A stretch of DNA of 64,000 nucleotides from Chiridota heheva (GCA_020152595.1 JAIGNY010003294.1:767501-831500); one strand, 5' to 3'; shown: positions 1 to 14,908, counted from the first letter of the stretch. Made by a program: numbers and translations. Notes: a model not told the origin generated them from the sequence alone.

Positions 1-525
1 TGTCCCACCCTATGTCGTATTTTTAATTCCATCTTCTTTATCCAATATTTTCCATCGCAGCATACGACCCATATGCTCCATGTGACATTTTAACTTATGT
101 ACCATATGCCATCCATGTCATACACGCACTATCCCGTTTATGTCACCCCACGTCTCTTATGCCAACCCACCTCATGTTCCACATAATATCCCACCCTTTC
201 TCTTTTAACCAATCCCATCCTCTATCCAATGTTTTCAATCTACCATATATCTTTAACATACTATCGTTCCAGTATGCTTCACATGGCATTTTACCCTAGG
301 TACCATATGCCATCCACCTCACCTTATGCCTTATATGCTATTCCATACTATGCGCCATAAGCCATACCACCTTTGTCTCACACGCCACCCCAAAATTATT
401 TCCCATACGACAGCCAACACGTTCGCCAATACACCCACTGTTCCATCCCGCCCTATGCCAAGTTATACTCCACCATATTTCGTATGCGAAACCCAACCCT
501 CTATCCATTATTATGCCACCCCACC
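1..525. repeat. Degenerate flank of the 47-bp minisatellite
   Basis: No gene is seen here. Phrases such as 'atatgccatcc', 'cccacctcatg' and 'ccacataatatcccacc' recur at irregular spacing and resemble decayed units of the array that becomes regular from about 526. I read it as the eroded edge of that array. The open frames across it use no recognisable protein sequence. Confidence 0.5.
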
Positions 526-2432
526 TATAATCCACATGCCACCCAACATTATGATCCACATGTCATCCCACCTATGATCCACATGCCATCCAACATTATG
601 ATCCACATGTCATCCCACCTATGATTCACATGCCACCCAATATTATGATCCACATGCCACCCCAGCTATGACCAACATGCCACCCAACATTATGATCCAC
701 ATGTCATGCCACCTATGACCCACATGCCACCCAACATTATGATCCACATGTCATCCCACCTATGACGCACATGCCACCCAACATTATGATCCACATGTCA
801 TCCCACCTATGATCCACATGCCACCCAACATCATGATCCACATGCCACCCCACCTATGACCCACATGCCACCCAACATTATGATCCACATGCCATCCCAC
901 TTATGATCCACATGCCACCCAACATTATGATCCACATGTCATCCCATCTATGATCCACATGCCACCCAACATTATATCCACATATTACCCCACCTATAAT
1001 CCACATGCCACCCAACATTATGACCCACATGTCATCCCACCTATGACGCACATGCCACCCAACATTATGATCCACATGTCATCCCACCTATGATCTACAT
1101 GCCACTCAATATTATGATCCACATGTCACCCCACCTATAACCCACATGCCACCCAACATTATGATCCAAATGTTATTCCACCTATGACCCACATGCCACC
1201 AAACATTATGATCCACATGTCATCCCACCTATGACCCACATGCCACCCAACATTATAATCCACATGTCATCCCACCTATGACCCACATGCCACCCAACAT
1301 TATGATCCACATGTCATCCCACCTATGATCCACATGCCACCGAACATTATGGTCCACATTTCATCCCACCTAGGAAGCACATGCCACCCAACATTATGAT
1401 CCACATGCCACCCCACCTATGATCAACATCACACCCAACATTATGATCCAAATGCCACCCACCAATAACCCACATGCCACCCAACATTATGATCCACATG
1501 TCATCCCACCTATGACCCACATGCCACCCAATATTATGATCCACATGTCACCCCACCTATAACCCACATGCCACCCAACATTATGGTCCACATGTCATCC
1601 CACCTATGACCCACATGCCACCAAACATTATGATCCACATGTCATCCCACCTATGATCCACATGCCAACCAACATTATAATCCACATGTCATCCCACCTA
1701 TGACCCACATGCCACCCAACATTATGATCCACATGTCATCCCACCTATGATCCACATGCCACCCAACATTATGATCCACATTTCATTCTACCTATGACGC
1801 ACATGTCACCCCACCTATAACCCACATGCCACCCAACATTATGGTCCACATGTCATCCCACCTATTACCCACATGCCACCAAACATTATGATCCACATGT
1901 CATCCCACCTATGATCCACATGCCAACCAACATTATAATCCACATGTCATCCCACCTATGACCCACATGCCACCCAACATTATGATCCACATGTCATCCC
2001 ACCTATGATCCACATGCCACCCAACATTATGATCCACATTTCATTCTACCTATGACGCACATGTCACCCAACATTATGATCCACATGTCATCCCACCTAT
2101 GACGCACATGCCACCCAACATTATGATCCAATTGCCACCCACTTATGACCCACATGCCACCCAACATTATGATTCACATGTCATCCCACCTCTGACCCAC
2201 ATGCCACCCAACATTATGATCCACATGTCACCCCACCTATGATCAACATGCCACCCAACATTATGATTCACATGTTATCCCACCTACGATTTACATGCCA
2301 CCCAACATTATGATCCACATGTCATCACACACCTATGATCCACATGCCACCCAACGGTATGATCCACAGATCATCCCACCTATGACCCACATGCCACCCA
2401 ACATTATGATCCACATGCCATCCCACCTATGA
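526..2432. repeat. 47-bp minisatellite array, about 40 copies
   Basis: Successive units start 47 bp apart (for example AACATTATG at 545 and 592). Each unit is two related halves of 24 and 23 bp. One half begins CACATGCCACCCAACATTAT and the other CACATGTCATCCCACCTATG, so a CACATG hexamer appears about every 23.5 bp. The halves look like an ancient duplication followed by amplification of the dimer. Variants are mostly single substitutions, and a few units have lost or gained several bases (for example near 970-1010 and 1455-1470). Short frames open on both strands reflect the unit and are not genes. Confidence 0.93.
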
Positions 2433-2625
2433 CCCACAAGCACATTTTGAATAATAGCATGTCGGGATCTACATTTTAACATGATGTATTATAGAACAAA
2501 TACCTTATTTAACTGTATATGGACAGATAGAGATGTTATATTCACCACAAAGCTTCTTAAATATTGAACAGAACAGTGGCGTAAGAACCGGGACCAGGGT
2601 CTAACCTCAAAGGTCTAACAAATTG
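2433..2625. other. Spacer without recognisable features
   Basis: AT-rich single-copy sequence between the minisatellite and the T-rich block. Nothing recognised. Confidence 0.5.
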
Positions 2626-3165
2626 ATTTTGAAGAATCAGATTCAGATTCCATGGCATTTTCTTTCGGCAATCTTCAATTTTCGAGAAACCTCTTTCAAT
2701 TTTTTATCATTTTTCGAAACGTTTTTTCATTTTCGGAAATTTATTTCAATTTTTGAAAAATTTCCTCGAATGTTGCTGAAATTTCCTTCATTTTTGGATA
2801 TCTTTTCATTTTGGGAAATTTGCCTAAATTCTCGTGAAATTTGCTTAAATTTTCGGAAAAAATCTTCTTCATGTTCGGGGAAATTATGTTCATTTTCGGA
2901 AAATTTCCTTCATTTTCAGGAATTTTTCATTATTGCTTCCAATTTTCGTGAAAATTGTATCAACTTATACGTGAGATGTCCTTCATTTTTTTGATAATTT
3001 TTCTTCATGTTCGGGATTTTTGCATCAATTCTAGTCCTTTAATTTTTGTGAATTTTCCTTCAAATTTGTCTTCATTTTGGGAAATTTTCAATTTTTTAAT
3101 TTCCTTCATTTTTGTAAATTTTTCAATTTTGAAAAATTTCTGAAATTTTACAAAATGTCCGATCA
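2626..3165. repeat. Degenerate T-rich tandem repeat (TTTTCGGAAATTTCCTTCA-like)
   Basis: About 20 imperfect units of roughly 25-30 bp built around TTCATTTTCGGAAATTT. Pyrimidines are concentrated on the + strand. A frame of 123 codons is open through it, but it is almost entirely Phe, Ser, Leu and Lys dictated by the repeat, so I do not call it coding. The reverse-complement version of the same motif occurs at 60870-61000. Confidence 0.65.
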
Positions 3166-3368
3166 CACCCCGCCTCTCTTTATAAATAGTGATAAGCGAC
3201 CCGGCGTACATTTTTGTAGGTCTGTTGGGACAAAAATCAAATCCCCCCACCTCCCTTCCCCCGTTAATTTCAAATATCTACCTACGCCACTACAGAATTG
3301 TCTTTAAATCATGACAAAAGCACCCATAGTTTCCGAAATGTGGCTAATTAAAATATATGCAAAAGTTT

Positions 3369-5700
<2,332 letters not shown>

Positions 5701-5714
5701 TTGGTATAAGGGCC

Positions 5715-5760
5715 CAAACACCAACACCAAACACCAACACCAAATTACCAACACCTTTTA
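5715..5760. repeat. Short CAAACACCAACAC-type repeat
   Basis: A run of 'accaacaccaaacaccaacacc' type units, about four imperfect copies, followed at once by AT-rich DNA. A simple-sequence tract. Confidence 0.6.
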
Positions 5761-5809
5761 CTTTTAATCTGAGTGCTGAGCAACGAGGGTCAAATTGTGC
5801 CTGAGAGGT

Positions 5810-5990
5810 TAGATCATTCTAGAGGTAGGAAGAAAAGAGAACAAAAAAACCTCCAGGAGATTGAGAGAAACATTATGTTTGTATGTTTGATGAGGGCTTA
5901 ACGGCACCACGACAAAGTCAGAAAGCTGGGATCATTTTAGAGGTAGGAAGAAAAGAGAACAGAGGGAGATTGAGAGTGAACATGGATAGA
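5810..5990. repeat. Direct repeat pair, about 60 bp, 117 bp apart
   Basis: 'gaggtaggaagaaaagagaa' occurs at about 5822 and again at about 5939. Both are followed by 'gagattgagag' and then 'aacat'. The two copies flank a short unique stretch containing 'ggcttaacggcaccacgac'. Confidence 0.7.
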
Positions 5991-6764
5991 AAAACAAAGT
6001 ATTGCCATTGTGTCTAATTTTGTGTTGAAATCATGCCATTTATGAATGATGACATGATCTGCCCTATGTGCTAGAATATATGTATTTGTTTAGAATGATT
6101 CTCGTTAAATTTTGTTTTCCAACAAATGCTTTGAACATGAAGTTCTAAAGGCTTGACTCATTAATATCATATACAAATAAAATTCATCAACTCATGCAAA
6201 GGAAAAAATATTTCAAGTTAGAAAATTTGTAATAGATTATAAAGAAATACTATAATATTCTAATCTGTACTGGGTGAATGACATCATTTATTAGAGGGCG
6301 TACGGACAAAATAAACGCTCCCATGTAAATTTTATATTAACAGATTTAATGTTTTAATAATTTGAAAAGTGTATGCTCATTTGTGTTGTACGATGTGAAA
6401 TATTTTCTAATGACTTATATTTATTATTTCTATAATATTAAAAGAAGAAAAAGCCAGATTTGATGTCTCCTTTAAGAAAGAAACTTATAGAATTGCATAA
6501 GAATTACCTAACAACTTATAGAATTACGTAACAATTTTGTGTCAATGTCACAAATTAACATGAAAGTGCTATTTTCAAAATGATTCAAGAAGTGATTTGT
6601 TCAGATATGAATGTTCTTTTTCAATCCATAAACATCATTTAAAGTGCCCGCCCTCTGTATTTGCTTTCCAATACGAACGTGGGTTATCCTACATAATACT
6701 GAGGACAAAATTATGCTGCCCGCCCAATCATACATCACACATCAACTTACAACAAATGAATTTA

Positions 6765-7442
<678 letters not shown>

Positions 7443-8075
7443 TACTAAAGTAATTATGTCAAACAGCAATAAGTAACATCAACAGAAGTCAAAAATTGAC
7501 CATTTTACAGCGCGCATGTTAAGACTTGAATATACCTAATCAGCTGATTAGCATAAATTGCGCGATATTTTGTGACCTTAGAATTAATAGGACAACTAGA
7601 AAATTAAAAACCTTGTGGACCAACTTCAAATAGGGGAAAGTTCCATTTTTTCCAAGAGGGGGCTAATGGAAAATATTGCGATGAAATCCATCCCATGCAG
7701 CCATGCAGGCTGCAAGGAGAATTAAAGGCTGTATAATCTGATAATTAGAGTGTTTAATGATTTGTCAATAACTTAAAATTATATTGAAATAGTTTGTCAA
7801 ACTTCTTTGATAGAAAAATAAGAAATATGAATAAACATGGTAAATCATTCTTTCTTAGAGTATGTGCTATAATAACAAATTCATTAAGGTTTAATTACCG
7901 TTTCTGAAGAGTTTGATTATTCCCGGCCGCCTGCCTGACAGGCAACAAGTTCCAAGACGTCTCCGAAGTGCCATGGTCAAATCCAAAATAACAAATGATA
8001 TAAATTTCCCGCGCATTTGCTTTTCGTTGACATTTGATGCAAAAATCGTGACCCCGTGTAATCTTATTCAAAAAG

Positions 8076-8332
8076 TTAAAGGGACACTGGACCGACAAGT
8101 GAGGACACAATTTTCCAGAGTCTCACAAATAATCAGCAAAACTGGGCTTTTTGGTCGTCGTGGAGAACTTCGAAACTGCTCTAACACCAATTTCATGCGA
8201 AGTAGCTTTCTGAGATTCAGAATTAATATAATCAGATAAATATATCACTTTGGGAGATAAAATATGTTTAATGAATATTTGGAAATTCACCAAAAAAGAC
8301 GCCCTGACATATGGGTCTTAGTCCACCTTTAA
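8076..8332. mobile_element. MITE-like element, TTAAAGG termini (copy 1)
   Basis: The left end TTAAAGGGACACTGGACC is mirrored by a right end whose reverse complement starts TTAAAGGTGGACT. Just inside the left end is 'gaccgacaagtgaggac', which matches 'gaccggaaagtgagggc' at the same position in the element at 18682. About 257 bp and too short to code for a transposase, so non-autonomous if real. The TIR match is imperfect. Confidence 0.45.
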
Positions 8333-9110
8333 TTGTTCTTTCTTTCCAATTTTCGTGCATCTTTTGTCAGAAAGCCCATTTTAGGGATTAAACGAATCGG
8401 TTCGCTGCCCACCTACCCACTAATGCATTGGCTTTACTCGGCGTAGTACGGTAGCCGGGAAGGTTACTTTGAATGTACCTTCAATACATTCCCATCTCCA
8501 CATACCAGTCAGCGCACGCACGCTTACAAGAATTAGCTGTCATGCATGCATCTTACAATCTTCCGTAATCCGGTCAAGGAATAATTTGAACAATTAATAC
8601 GAGATCCATGGACAGATGGACAGGTAGCTAAGAAAAATATGCTGTTAAAATTTCATCATTTTACAGCATTTTGAGTATTTAGGCATTTTTTGAATAAATT
8701 ATGCAAATATTTCCCCAAACCTGCCAACAGTGTTCCCCAACACTGCTTTTCAAAAACTTAATGTATTATGTTAAATTCCCCCTTGAATTATGACCAAATC
8801 CATTTGGTAGGGCCATGGATGCCATCCAAGCAGGGCCAGGGACAAAACTAGAGAAGAGGGACACATTTTTGTTGCGCCCGTGGGTTATCTGCAGTAGTAA
8901 GTTGAGAAAAACGGGTTTTATACCCTTATGCAACCTATAAATGACTCAGGCAGTCGACAGGTCAATCTGCTGGGAGAAACGGAACAGCCTGACAGTTCGA
9001 CATATTTATCTCACAAAAACGATTTGGATGATAAAAACCAGGGCCGTAATTCCCGTGAGACAGGAAGATCCCCCTCCTCCCTTTTCTCAACATACACCCA
9101 TACCTGTTTT
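8333..9110. other. No gene recognised; fragments of dispersed repeats
   Basis: Contains 'gggccgtaattcccg' at about 9041, which recurs around 9200, 58850 and 60075 in this window. Frames such as 8928-9209 show no domain and overlap repeats. Confidence 0.4.
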
Positions 9111-9112
9111 GA

Positions 9113-9970
9113 GTCCCAATCGGGGACATGCGTTTTGAATCATCCGATCGGGGACATCGTATGGACGTTATTTGTAACCGAATTAGATGAGATGAGATTA
9201 GGGCCGTAATTCTTATTTGAAAAGTGTGTGTGTGTGGGAGAGGGGGGGAAGGGAGAGGGGAGGGCATGGCCTCTTATCGAAAAAATGGGGGGTGTGGGAA
9301 GGGGGGTCGGGGGAGGGCATGACCTCTTATCCAAAAAATGGGGGGGGGGACAAATGGCAAAATTCCTCCAAAGTATACTGATTTTTTTTTAAATTAAAAA
9401 AAGAGGAAGACATGTCACCTCTGTCCCCCGGGAACTACGGCCCTGGGTGAGATTGATCACAAAGTCACAACCCATTTGTATTAAATTATTATTTACTACT
9501 CATCGTGTTCTTTTTAACAGTTTAATGACATAAAACAGGAATGTACTCAATAGTACATACTAACTGCATCGTACACCCATGTGTATGTCCTCCAACCAGG
9601 ACCACTATACCACATAAAAGATACCAATCGGGGAAACAGGTAATGTGTTAGAGTTTATTCGCCCAACTGGGGACAGTGCGCAGTCTAAATCACATAACCG
9701 GGGACATATGTGCTAGAATTTTATACTCTGATAATACACCTAAAGACACATATTTTAAAACACAGCCTGCATAAAACCGACTAAAACGGAACGGCAATAC
9801 AATGCGTAAAATTTCAGGTGGCATATTGTTTCACCCATGAAGAGCCAAAATCTCGAAGAAAACCAACTAGGAATGTCCCCGAATGGTAGGTTGTCCCCGA
9901 ACGGTAGGTTGTCCCGATTGAAAAGTGTGTCATATAAAGTGTGTTTATTATATAAATGTCCCCGATAAAA
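9113..9970. repeat. Interspersed CGGGGACA motifs in inverted arrangement
   Basis: CGGGGACA or a near variant occurs on the + strand at about 9121, 9149, 9632, 9668 and 9703. Its complement TGTCCCCG/TGTCCCG appears at about 9869, 9892, 9910 and 9957. The switch of orientation lies between 9710 and 9865. This looks like a repeat-ended element or an imperfect large inverted repeat, broken by G-rich low-complexity DNA at 9235-9350. Confidence 0.5.
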
Positions 9971-10294
9971 CATACGCATGCAGGCCAACCTCACCTAATA
10001 TACGCTCCTCTAAACGATTGTAATAGGATAGGCCCAAGTCGATTTTTGATGACGCGTGTAAGAACTGCCGCTGTGCTTACTGACGTCATTGCGACTTGTT
10101 TTGAGACGAGACCGCCTGTTTAAGCTGTAATCTCAGGTTAATCATTTTGCACGAAAGTCTATTGTTATGCAAAGACCCTAATTAATACGCACACAACTCC
10201 TCACCATTACGTGTGAACTAGTGCCCTTCACATGTAGGCCTAGCACACCCACTTTAATTTAATAGATAACATATAGATACACATATTTTCATTG

Positions 10295-10480
10295 ATGATT
10301 ATGAGGACATGATGATTAAATCCCAAGCACCTAGTGCGCCCAATGATGATTAAGCCCCAAGCATTCAGAGTGCTTACTGCCCAATGATGATTAAACCCCG
10401 AGCACCCAAAGCATCCAAAAAAATACATGTTATCTTAATGGACCATAGAAATACACATTACCTCAAAGGAAGAACCTAGT
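10295..10480. repeat. Degenerate tandem repeat (CCCAATGATGATTAAACCCC), block 1
   Basis: Imperfect units of about 35-45 bp carry 'gcgcccaatgatgattaa' and 'ccaagcacc'. The block ends in 'aatacatgttat...aatggaccatagaaatacaca', which is repeated in block 2. The retrotransposon fragment at 10490-10990 separates the two blocks. Confidence 0.7.
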
Positions 10481-10489
10481 GCACTTCAC

Positions 10490-10990
10490 CTCACCTAGTC
10501 TCTTTAGGCCTCCTGGCTCATAAGGCTGCGGTGCACTCTTTCCACTGGACTCTGTTTTTTGCAACTTGTCTGGCTTCTGTACACAAACTCTATTCCATCA
10601 CTTTCCTTTTCTTCTCGACTGTCCTTCTCCAGGTCGTTCTATGACAACCAACCTTCCTTCTCCCCTCTGGTTTCCACGTCATTGATGTCAAACAGTGCTT
10701 AATAGTGCTCATGCGCATCACATAACCAATCCACCTCCACCTTCTTCTTTTTACTTCAGTGATGATTTTGTCATGTTTAGTGCTTCTTAGTATTTCATCG
10801 TTAGCTATTACATATGGCTATCTGATCTTCAAAATTCTCCTGTAGCATTTGAACATGAGTTCCATTTCTTATTTAACTTCATAAATGCTACTCTTGCTTT
10901 AAAGATTCTGTTTTCAATATCTTCCTCGCCACCACCTTGTAAGCCTTACTGTTGCACCAAGGTATCTGAACTTGTTTACTTCATCTAGAG
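10490..10990 (-). pseudogene. RTE-type non-LTR retrotransposon, decayed 3' end of reverse-transcriptase ORF
   Basis: Read on the minus strand from about 10990, the translation begins LDEVNKFRYLGATV. It goes on to KCYRRILKIR, VKRRRWRWIGYVMRM, LTSMTWKPEGRRKVG and ARQVAKNRVQWKECTAAL. This is the order of conserved motifs after the RT domain in RTE-clade elements: a V-x-x-F-x-Y-L-G block, then R-R-I-L, then a W-I-G-H/Y-x-x-R-M block, then W-x-P-x-G-x-R, then the closing A-x-D/N-R-x-x-W-R/K. Several stop codons and frame changes interrupt it, so it is dead. The polymerase core itself is not present. Confidence 0.82.
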
Positions 10991-11430
10991 CCTAGCGCGC
11001 CCAATGAAAATTAAACCCTAAGAGCACCCAGTGCGAACATGAGGATTAAACCCCCAAGTACCATGCGCGCCCAATGAGGATTAAATCCAAGCACTCGGTG
11101 CGCCCAATGATGATTAAACCTGAAGCACTCAGAGTGTGCCCAATTATGATTAACCCCAAGCACCCAGTGTCCAAGAAAATACACGTTATGTCAATGGACC
11201 ATAGAAATACACGTTAACCTAGTACACCCAATAAGGGCCCCAAACATCAAATGCGCACAATGAGGATTAAAGCCCAATAACCCAGTGAGCGCAATGAGAA
11301 TTAAACCACAAGCACCCAGCGTGCCCAATGAAGATTAAACACCCAGAATGCCCAAGAAAATACACTTTATTCCAATGGACCCTGGAAATACACGATAACC
11401 AATGGAGGATTAAACCCCTACTGGCATAGT
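10991..11430. repeat. Degenerate tandem repeat (CCCAATGAGGATTAAACCCC), block 2
   Basis: About ten imperfect units of 30-45 bp built on 'gcgcccaatgaggattaaa' plus 'ccaagcacccagt'. Two longer units end in 'ccaagaaaatacac' followed by 'caatggaccatagaaatacac' (about 11172 and 11351). Same family as block 1. Confidence 0.72.
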
Positions 11431-11840
11431 TTTTGGAACCGTGGGGCACTGGGAGAACGTGGCCCTAGCTTTTACGAAAAATGACAAAGGTGCCCCATCT
11501 GAAATTGAAAAGTGCCCCTCAATTACTGTCAAAGGTGCCAGAACTGGTGGAATTTGAGCACACTTAAAGAATACAAATATTACAAAAGTACCCCTTTCAA
11601 AATTAAATGCCCCTTAATTACTGATCTAATTGTGGGAAACTGGCAACTTTTGTCAGTCCCATTTACGGGGAAATGGGATCCCATCGGAAAATTGCCCCTT
11701 ACTAAAAATGAAGTGCCCCTTTTACTTTAGTTTATTATCTACAGACATGGGGCGGGCATATGAATATGACTTTGGGAAGTTCCCCCCAAAAGGTCGTGCC
11801 CCTACTTTTCGAAAGCTTCCTACACCCCTGACTTCTGGAT
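11431..11840. repeat. Dispersed-repeat remnant with AAAGTGCCCCT motifs
   Basis: 'aaagtgcccctcaattactg', 'aaatgccccttaattactg', 'aattgccccttac' and 'gaagtgcccctttta' recur at irregular spacing. It looks like a degenerate repeat; the short frame at 11512-11730 is a by-product. Confidence 0.45.
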
Positions 11841-12769
11841 AAGTACATCAGCTTTTTGGCAGGTAAAGCAAAACGTGTCTTTTCCTTCTTTTACAATAAA
11901 TTAACTAAGAAAATCTCTCCAACCAATTTGCAGAGAAACTTCTTCTCTGCCGATGCATTGCTTAGGAGCTCCCATGGCTTCGTCCTCTGGACCCCAACCA
12001 AGGCTTCACCCCTATAGACCTCGCCAGGGCCCGTAAATGGGCACACGGTGTTACGCAGTAAAATTTCTGGCAACAGGATTGACGGTGGTGGTGCGGGTGG
12101 GAGGCAGGGGTGATCTGTTCCAAACTGTTCTATATTGTGTGATTGTATAGACACATGTATTTCGTTTTTGATTGAGTAGAGCACAGGAAAATTTGACTTA
12201 CACCCCCTCCTGGGCTCGAAGTCAAGTTACGCCCCTGGCTGCAACGCCGGCCCCGACCCGGAAAGGCCCTGGCCTCGATAAAGTACTAGCAGCAAGAAGA
12301 CAATTAAGAGGCCTTATGATTACATGATAAGAGGCCCCAAAGAGTCCCGATGAGGCCCCGTATGAAAAAGACCACGGGGCCTTACAATGACTATGATAAA
12401 GGGCCCCCGAATTACCTCAAAGGAGTTAAGGTTTAAATGAAACGGGGGAGGGGGGGGGGTGGCCCTTTCAAGATAAAGCAATTTGGGCGTGATAACAAAA
12501 GATCAATTGATATATATCTCAACGATCTACTAAAAGCCAACCTTTAAAACAAAAAGTAACGTTGATGTGAAAGAAGGGTACAGTCTTAGAAACCTCACTA
12601 TCCGTAAGTTCATTTTCATCCTTTTGAAGTAGGAAGCGCCGGATTATGTCCCATTTTGACCCCAACTTTTTTTCTTTCATTTCTATTGTATGAAACACGT
12701 TAGGTGTAAGAGGTTCGCCAAGAAGTGGGGTATGAATACCCACATTTCCCAGGATCTAGCTCCATGATT
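11841..12769. other. No gene recognised
   Basis: Mixed-composition sequence with patches typical of decayed transposon ends, such as 'aagtcaagttacgcccctggc' near 12220. Open frames at 11891-12184 and 12519-12743 show no domain I recognise. Confidence 0.35.
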
Positions 12770-13130
12770 ATCAGTGGCGCCGCCAGGGGTATTTATATTG
12801 GGGGCACAAACCTTTTCGGTATGGGTCAAGGGACCGCCTTAGGCGGGACAAAGCCCCGGTGGGAGTCCTGGGGGCGAAGCCCCAGGGAAACCTCACATTT
12901 CCAAGTTTTAGAGACCCCAAAAGACTGTATATGTGCAATACACGGCTTTTTAAACTAAAGTAGGATGGTTACGAACGATCCAGTATAGCAGCATATAATT
13001 TTGCAATGATACAGACTACCCCCACCCCCACATTAAAAAGGTCTAAAATAGCCATTTGGGAAAAAATACAATTTGCGACATTTTGGACATGGGGAAGGGG
13101 GGGTCACGATTCCCCCACGGCGCTACTGAT
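12770..13130. mobile_element. MITE-like element with ATCAGTGGCGCC termini
   Basis: The left end ATCAGTGGCGCCGCCAGGGG is matched by a right end whose reverse complement reads ATCAGTAGCGCCGTGGGGG. A related end, 'agcgccgccactgc', occurs at about 13442. Length is about 361 bp with no transposase. The interior has G/C-rich runs ('ggcgggacaaagccccggtggg'). The CAGTGGCG-like start recalls hAT-type ends, but I cannot confirm an 8-bp target duplication. Confidence 0.55.
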
Positions 13131-14344
13131 GATTATGTCTAAATGATAAATCATGCATTATGCTTTTTGCCGTAATCGTGAACTAGATTTTCTGCCTCCG
13201 ATGAGACACTGGCACCATCTTTTCCCACTTGTCGGGAAGTTTCACATTCGCTTCTCCCGGGGGGCGGCACCAGGATTTTGGTCATGGATGGAATAGGGGG
13301 GGGGGAGAGGGGCAAATTCCTCTCTTTGGGGAGGGGGGGTAGGCAAGAACCTATAAATCGGACCAAATATGTCACTTTACACATATTTTTAGGGGAAGGG
13401 GGGGGGCAGGTTGGGGGAAAAGTGATCTTTGGATACCCACATAGCGCCGCCACTGCTTCTCCCAAAGGCTCACCCTCTTCACTTTCTTTTGCAAGAGATT
13501 TTTGACAAAAATTCTGATATCCATACTATTTCAATTTGATTTTTGTAGTGTCTTCTTCAATCGAGATCGGTCGAATGTGTTCGTACATCTTGTATTTGGC
13601 AACGATTTCATTCATGGGACCTTGCTTCTGACTTGTGAGAGTTGTGATGAATATTGCCGCTGTGTATATAACCTTGGGCAGGGCAACGATATGTTTTTGC
13701 GGTTTATGAAATCCAAGAAATCATTATTTCTTTGAATATAATCCGGGAATTTTCCCTTAAACCTTTTTTTCTATAAGATTAAGAAAAATTAATCGCAAGT
13801 AACGTTTTTTTCTTCAAATTATGTCGTGAGTTCAAGCCCCGGTAAAGTCGTTTATTTTGACTTTTGGCTTTCATCTTCTTCTTCTTTTTTCTCAGTAATT
13901 TTCATTTGGTGACTATCATTGTAGTATTATAATACTAAAATTTCACTTTCGCTTTCTGACAAAAAAGCATTGAAAATAACAAATAAGTTTCTCGTCACAG
14001 TAACGTAATGCGCTGTGTATGTAATTTTGCACACACAACGTACATGCTAGTGTCTGGCTGTACTGTGTGGTACAAACAGACAGAGGATCGGATCTTGCCT
14101 CCACAACCGGAAGTGAAGTCAAAATATAGTATCCCCCATTTTCACCGTATTTTACTGAGACGAGCCTCCCTCTTTAAGTTACTGTTTGAAATTTCGCACG
14201 TACTCGACCTCTTTCAATTTACATGTATTTATTAAAATCTGATACTATAGTAATAGGGTACAATTGTGGCATAGATAAAAATTTGGCTCACCTCTTCAAT
14301 AGTGCGAAACGCACAAAGATTTATCACGTTTGCTTTGAACGTAT
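13131..14344. other. No confirmed gene; one weak exon candidate
   Basis: Most of this stretch is unremarkable. After a pyrimidine-rich tract ending in TTTTTGTAG (about 13548), an open frame runs on with residues faintly like the start of an arrestin N domain; see the finding on a possible upstream exon. I do not annotate it as coding. Confidence 0.3.
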
Positions 14345-14422
14345 ATGTCCTTGATTATATCCACGGAGATGCCCGGGGGAATTGCACTTTCGTTTCTTAT
14401 TGCACAGACATTTGTTACGTTG

Positions 14423-14461
14423 AACCAAGGAGCTTCTACACAGTGTAGAAGCTCCTTGGTT
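14423..14461. repeat. Perfect 19-bp inverted repeat with 1-nt centre
   Basis: The left arm AACCAAGGAGCTTCTACAC (14423-14441) and its exact complement (14443-14461) are separated by one A. With one mismatch the symmetry extends outward a few more bases (GTTGA/GAAC). The sequence is single-copy in this window, lies 105 bp before a TA tract, and would form a near-perfect cruciform or transcript hairpin. Confidence 0.93.
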
Positions 14462-14549
14462 GAACTTTATCTTAAAAACCATTCAAATGTAAAACAGTAC
14501 TGTACCTATCAAAAAACCATTGAATATTATATTTTTGTAATTAAAGTGA

Positions 14550-14908
<359 letters not shown>

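Noticed and set aside
2623..2994. 123-codon Phe/Ser/Leu-rich frame
   Set aside because: Low-complexity product of the degenerate T-rich repeat; it resembles no protein family.
8928..9209. 93-codon frame with NLLGETEQPDSSTYL
   Set aside because: Crosses dispersed repeat pieces, competes with equally long frames on both strands, and shows no domain.
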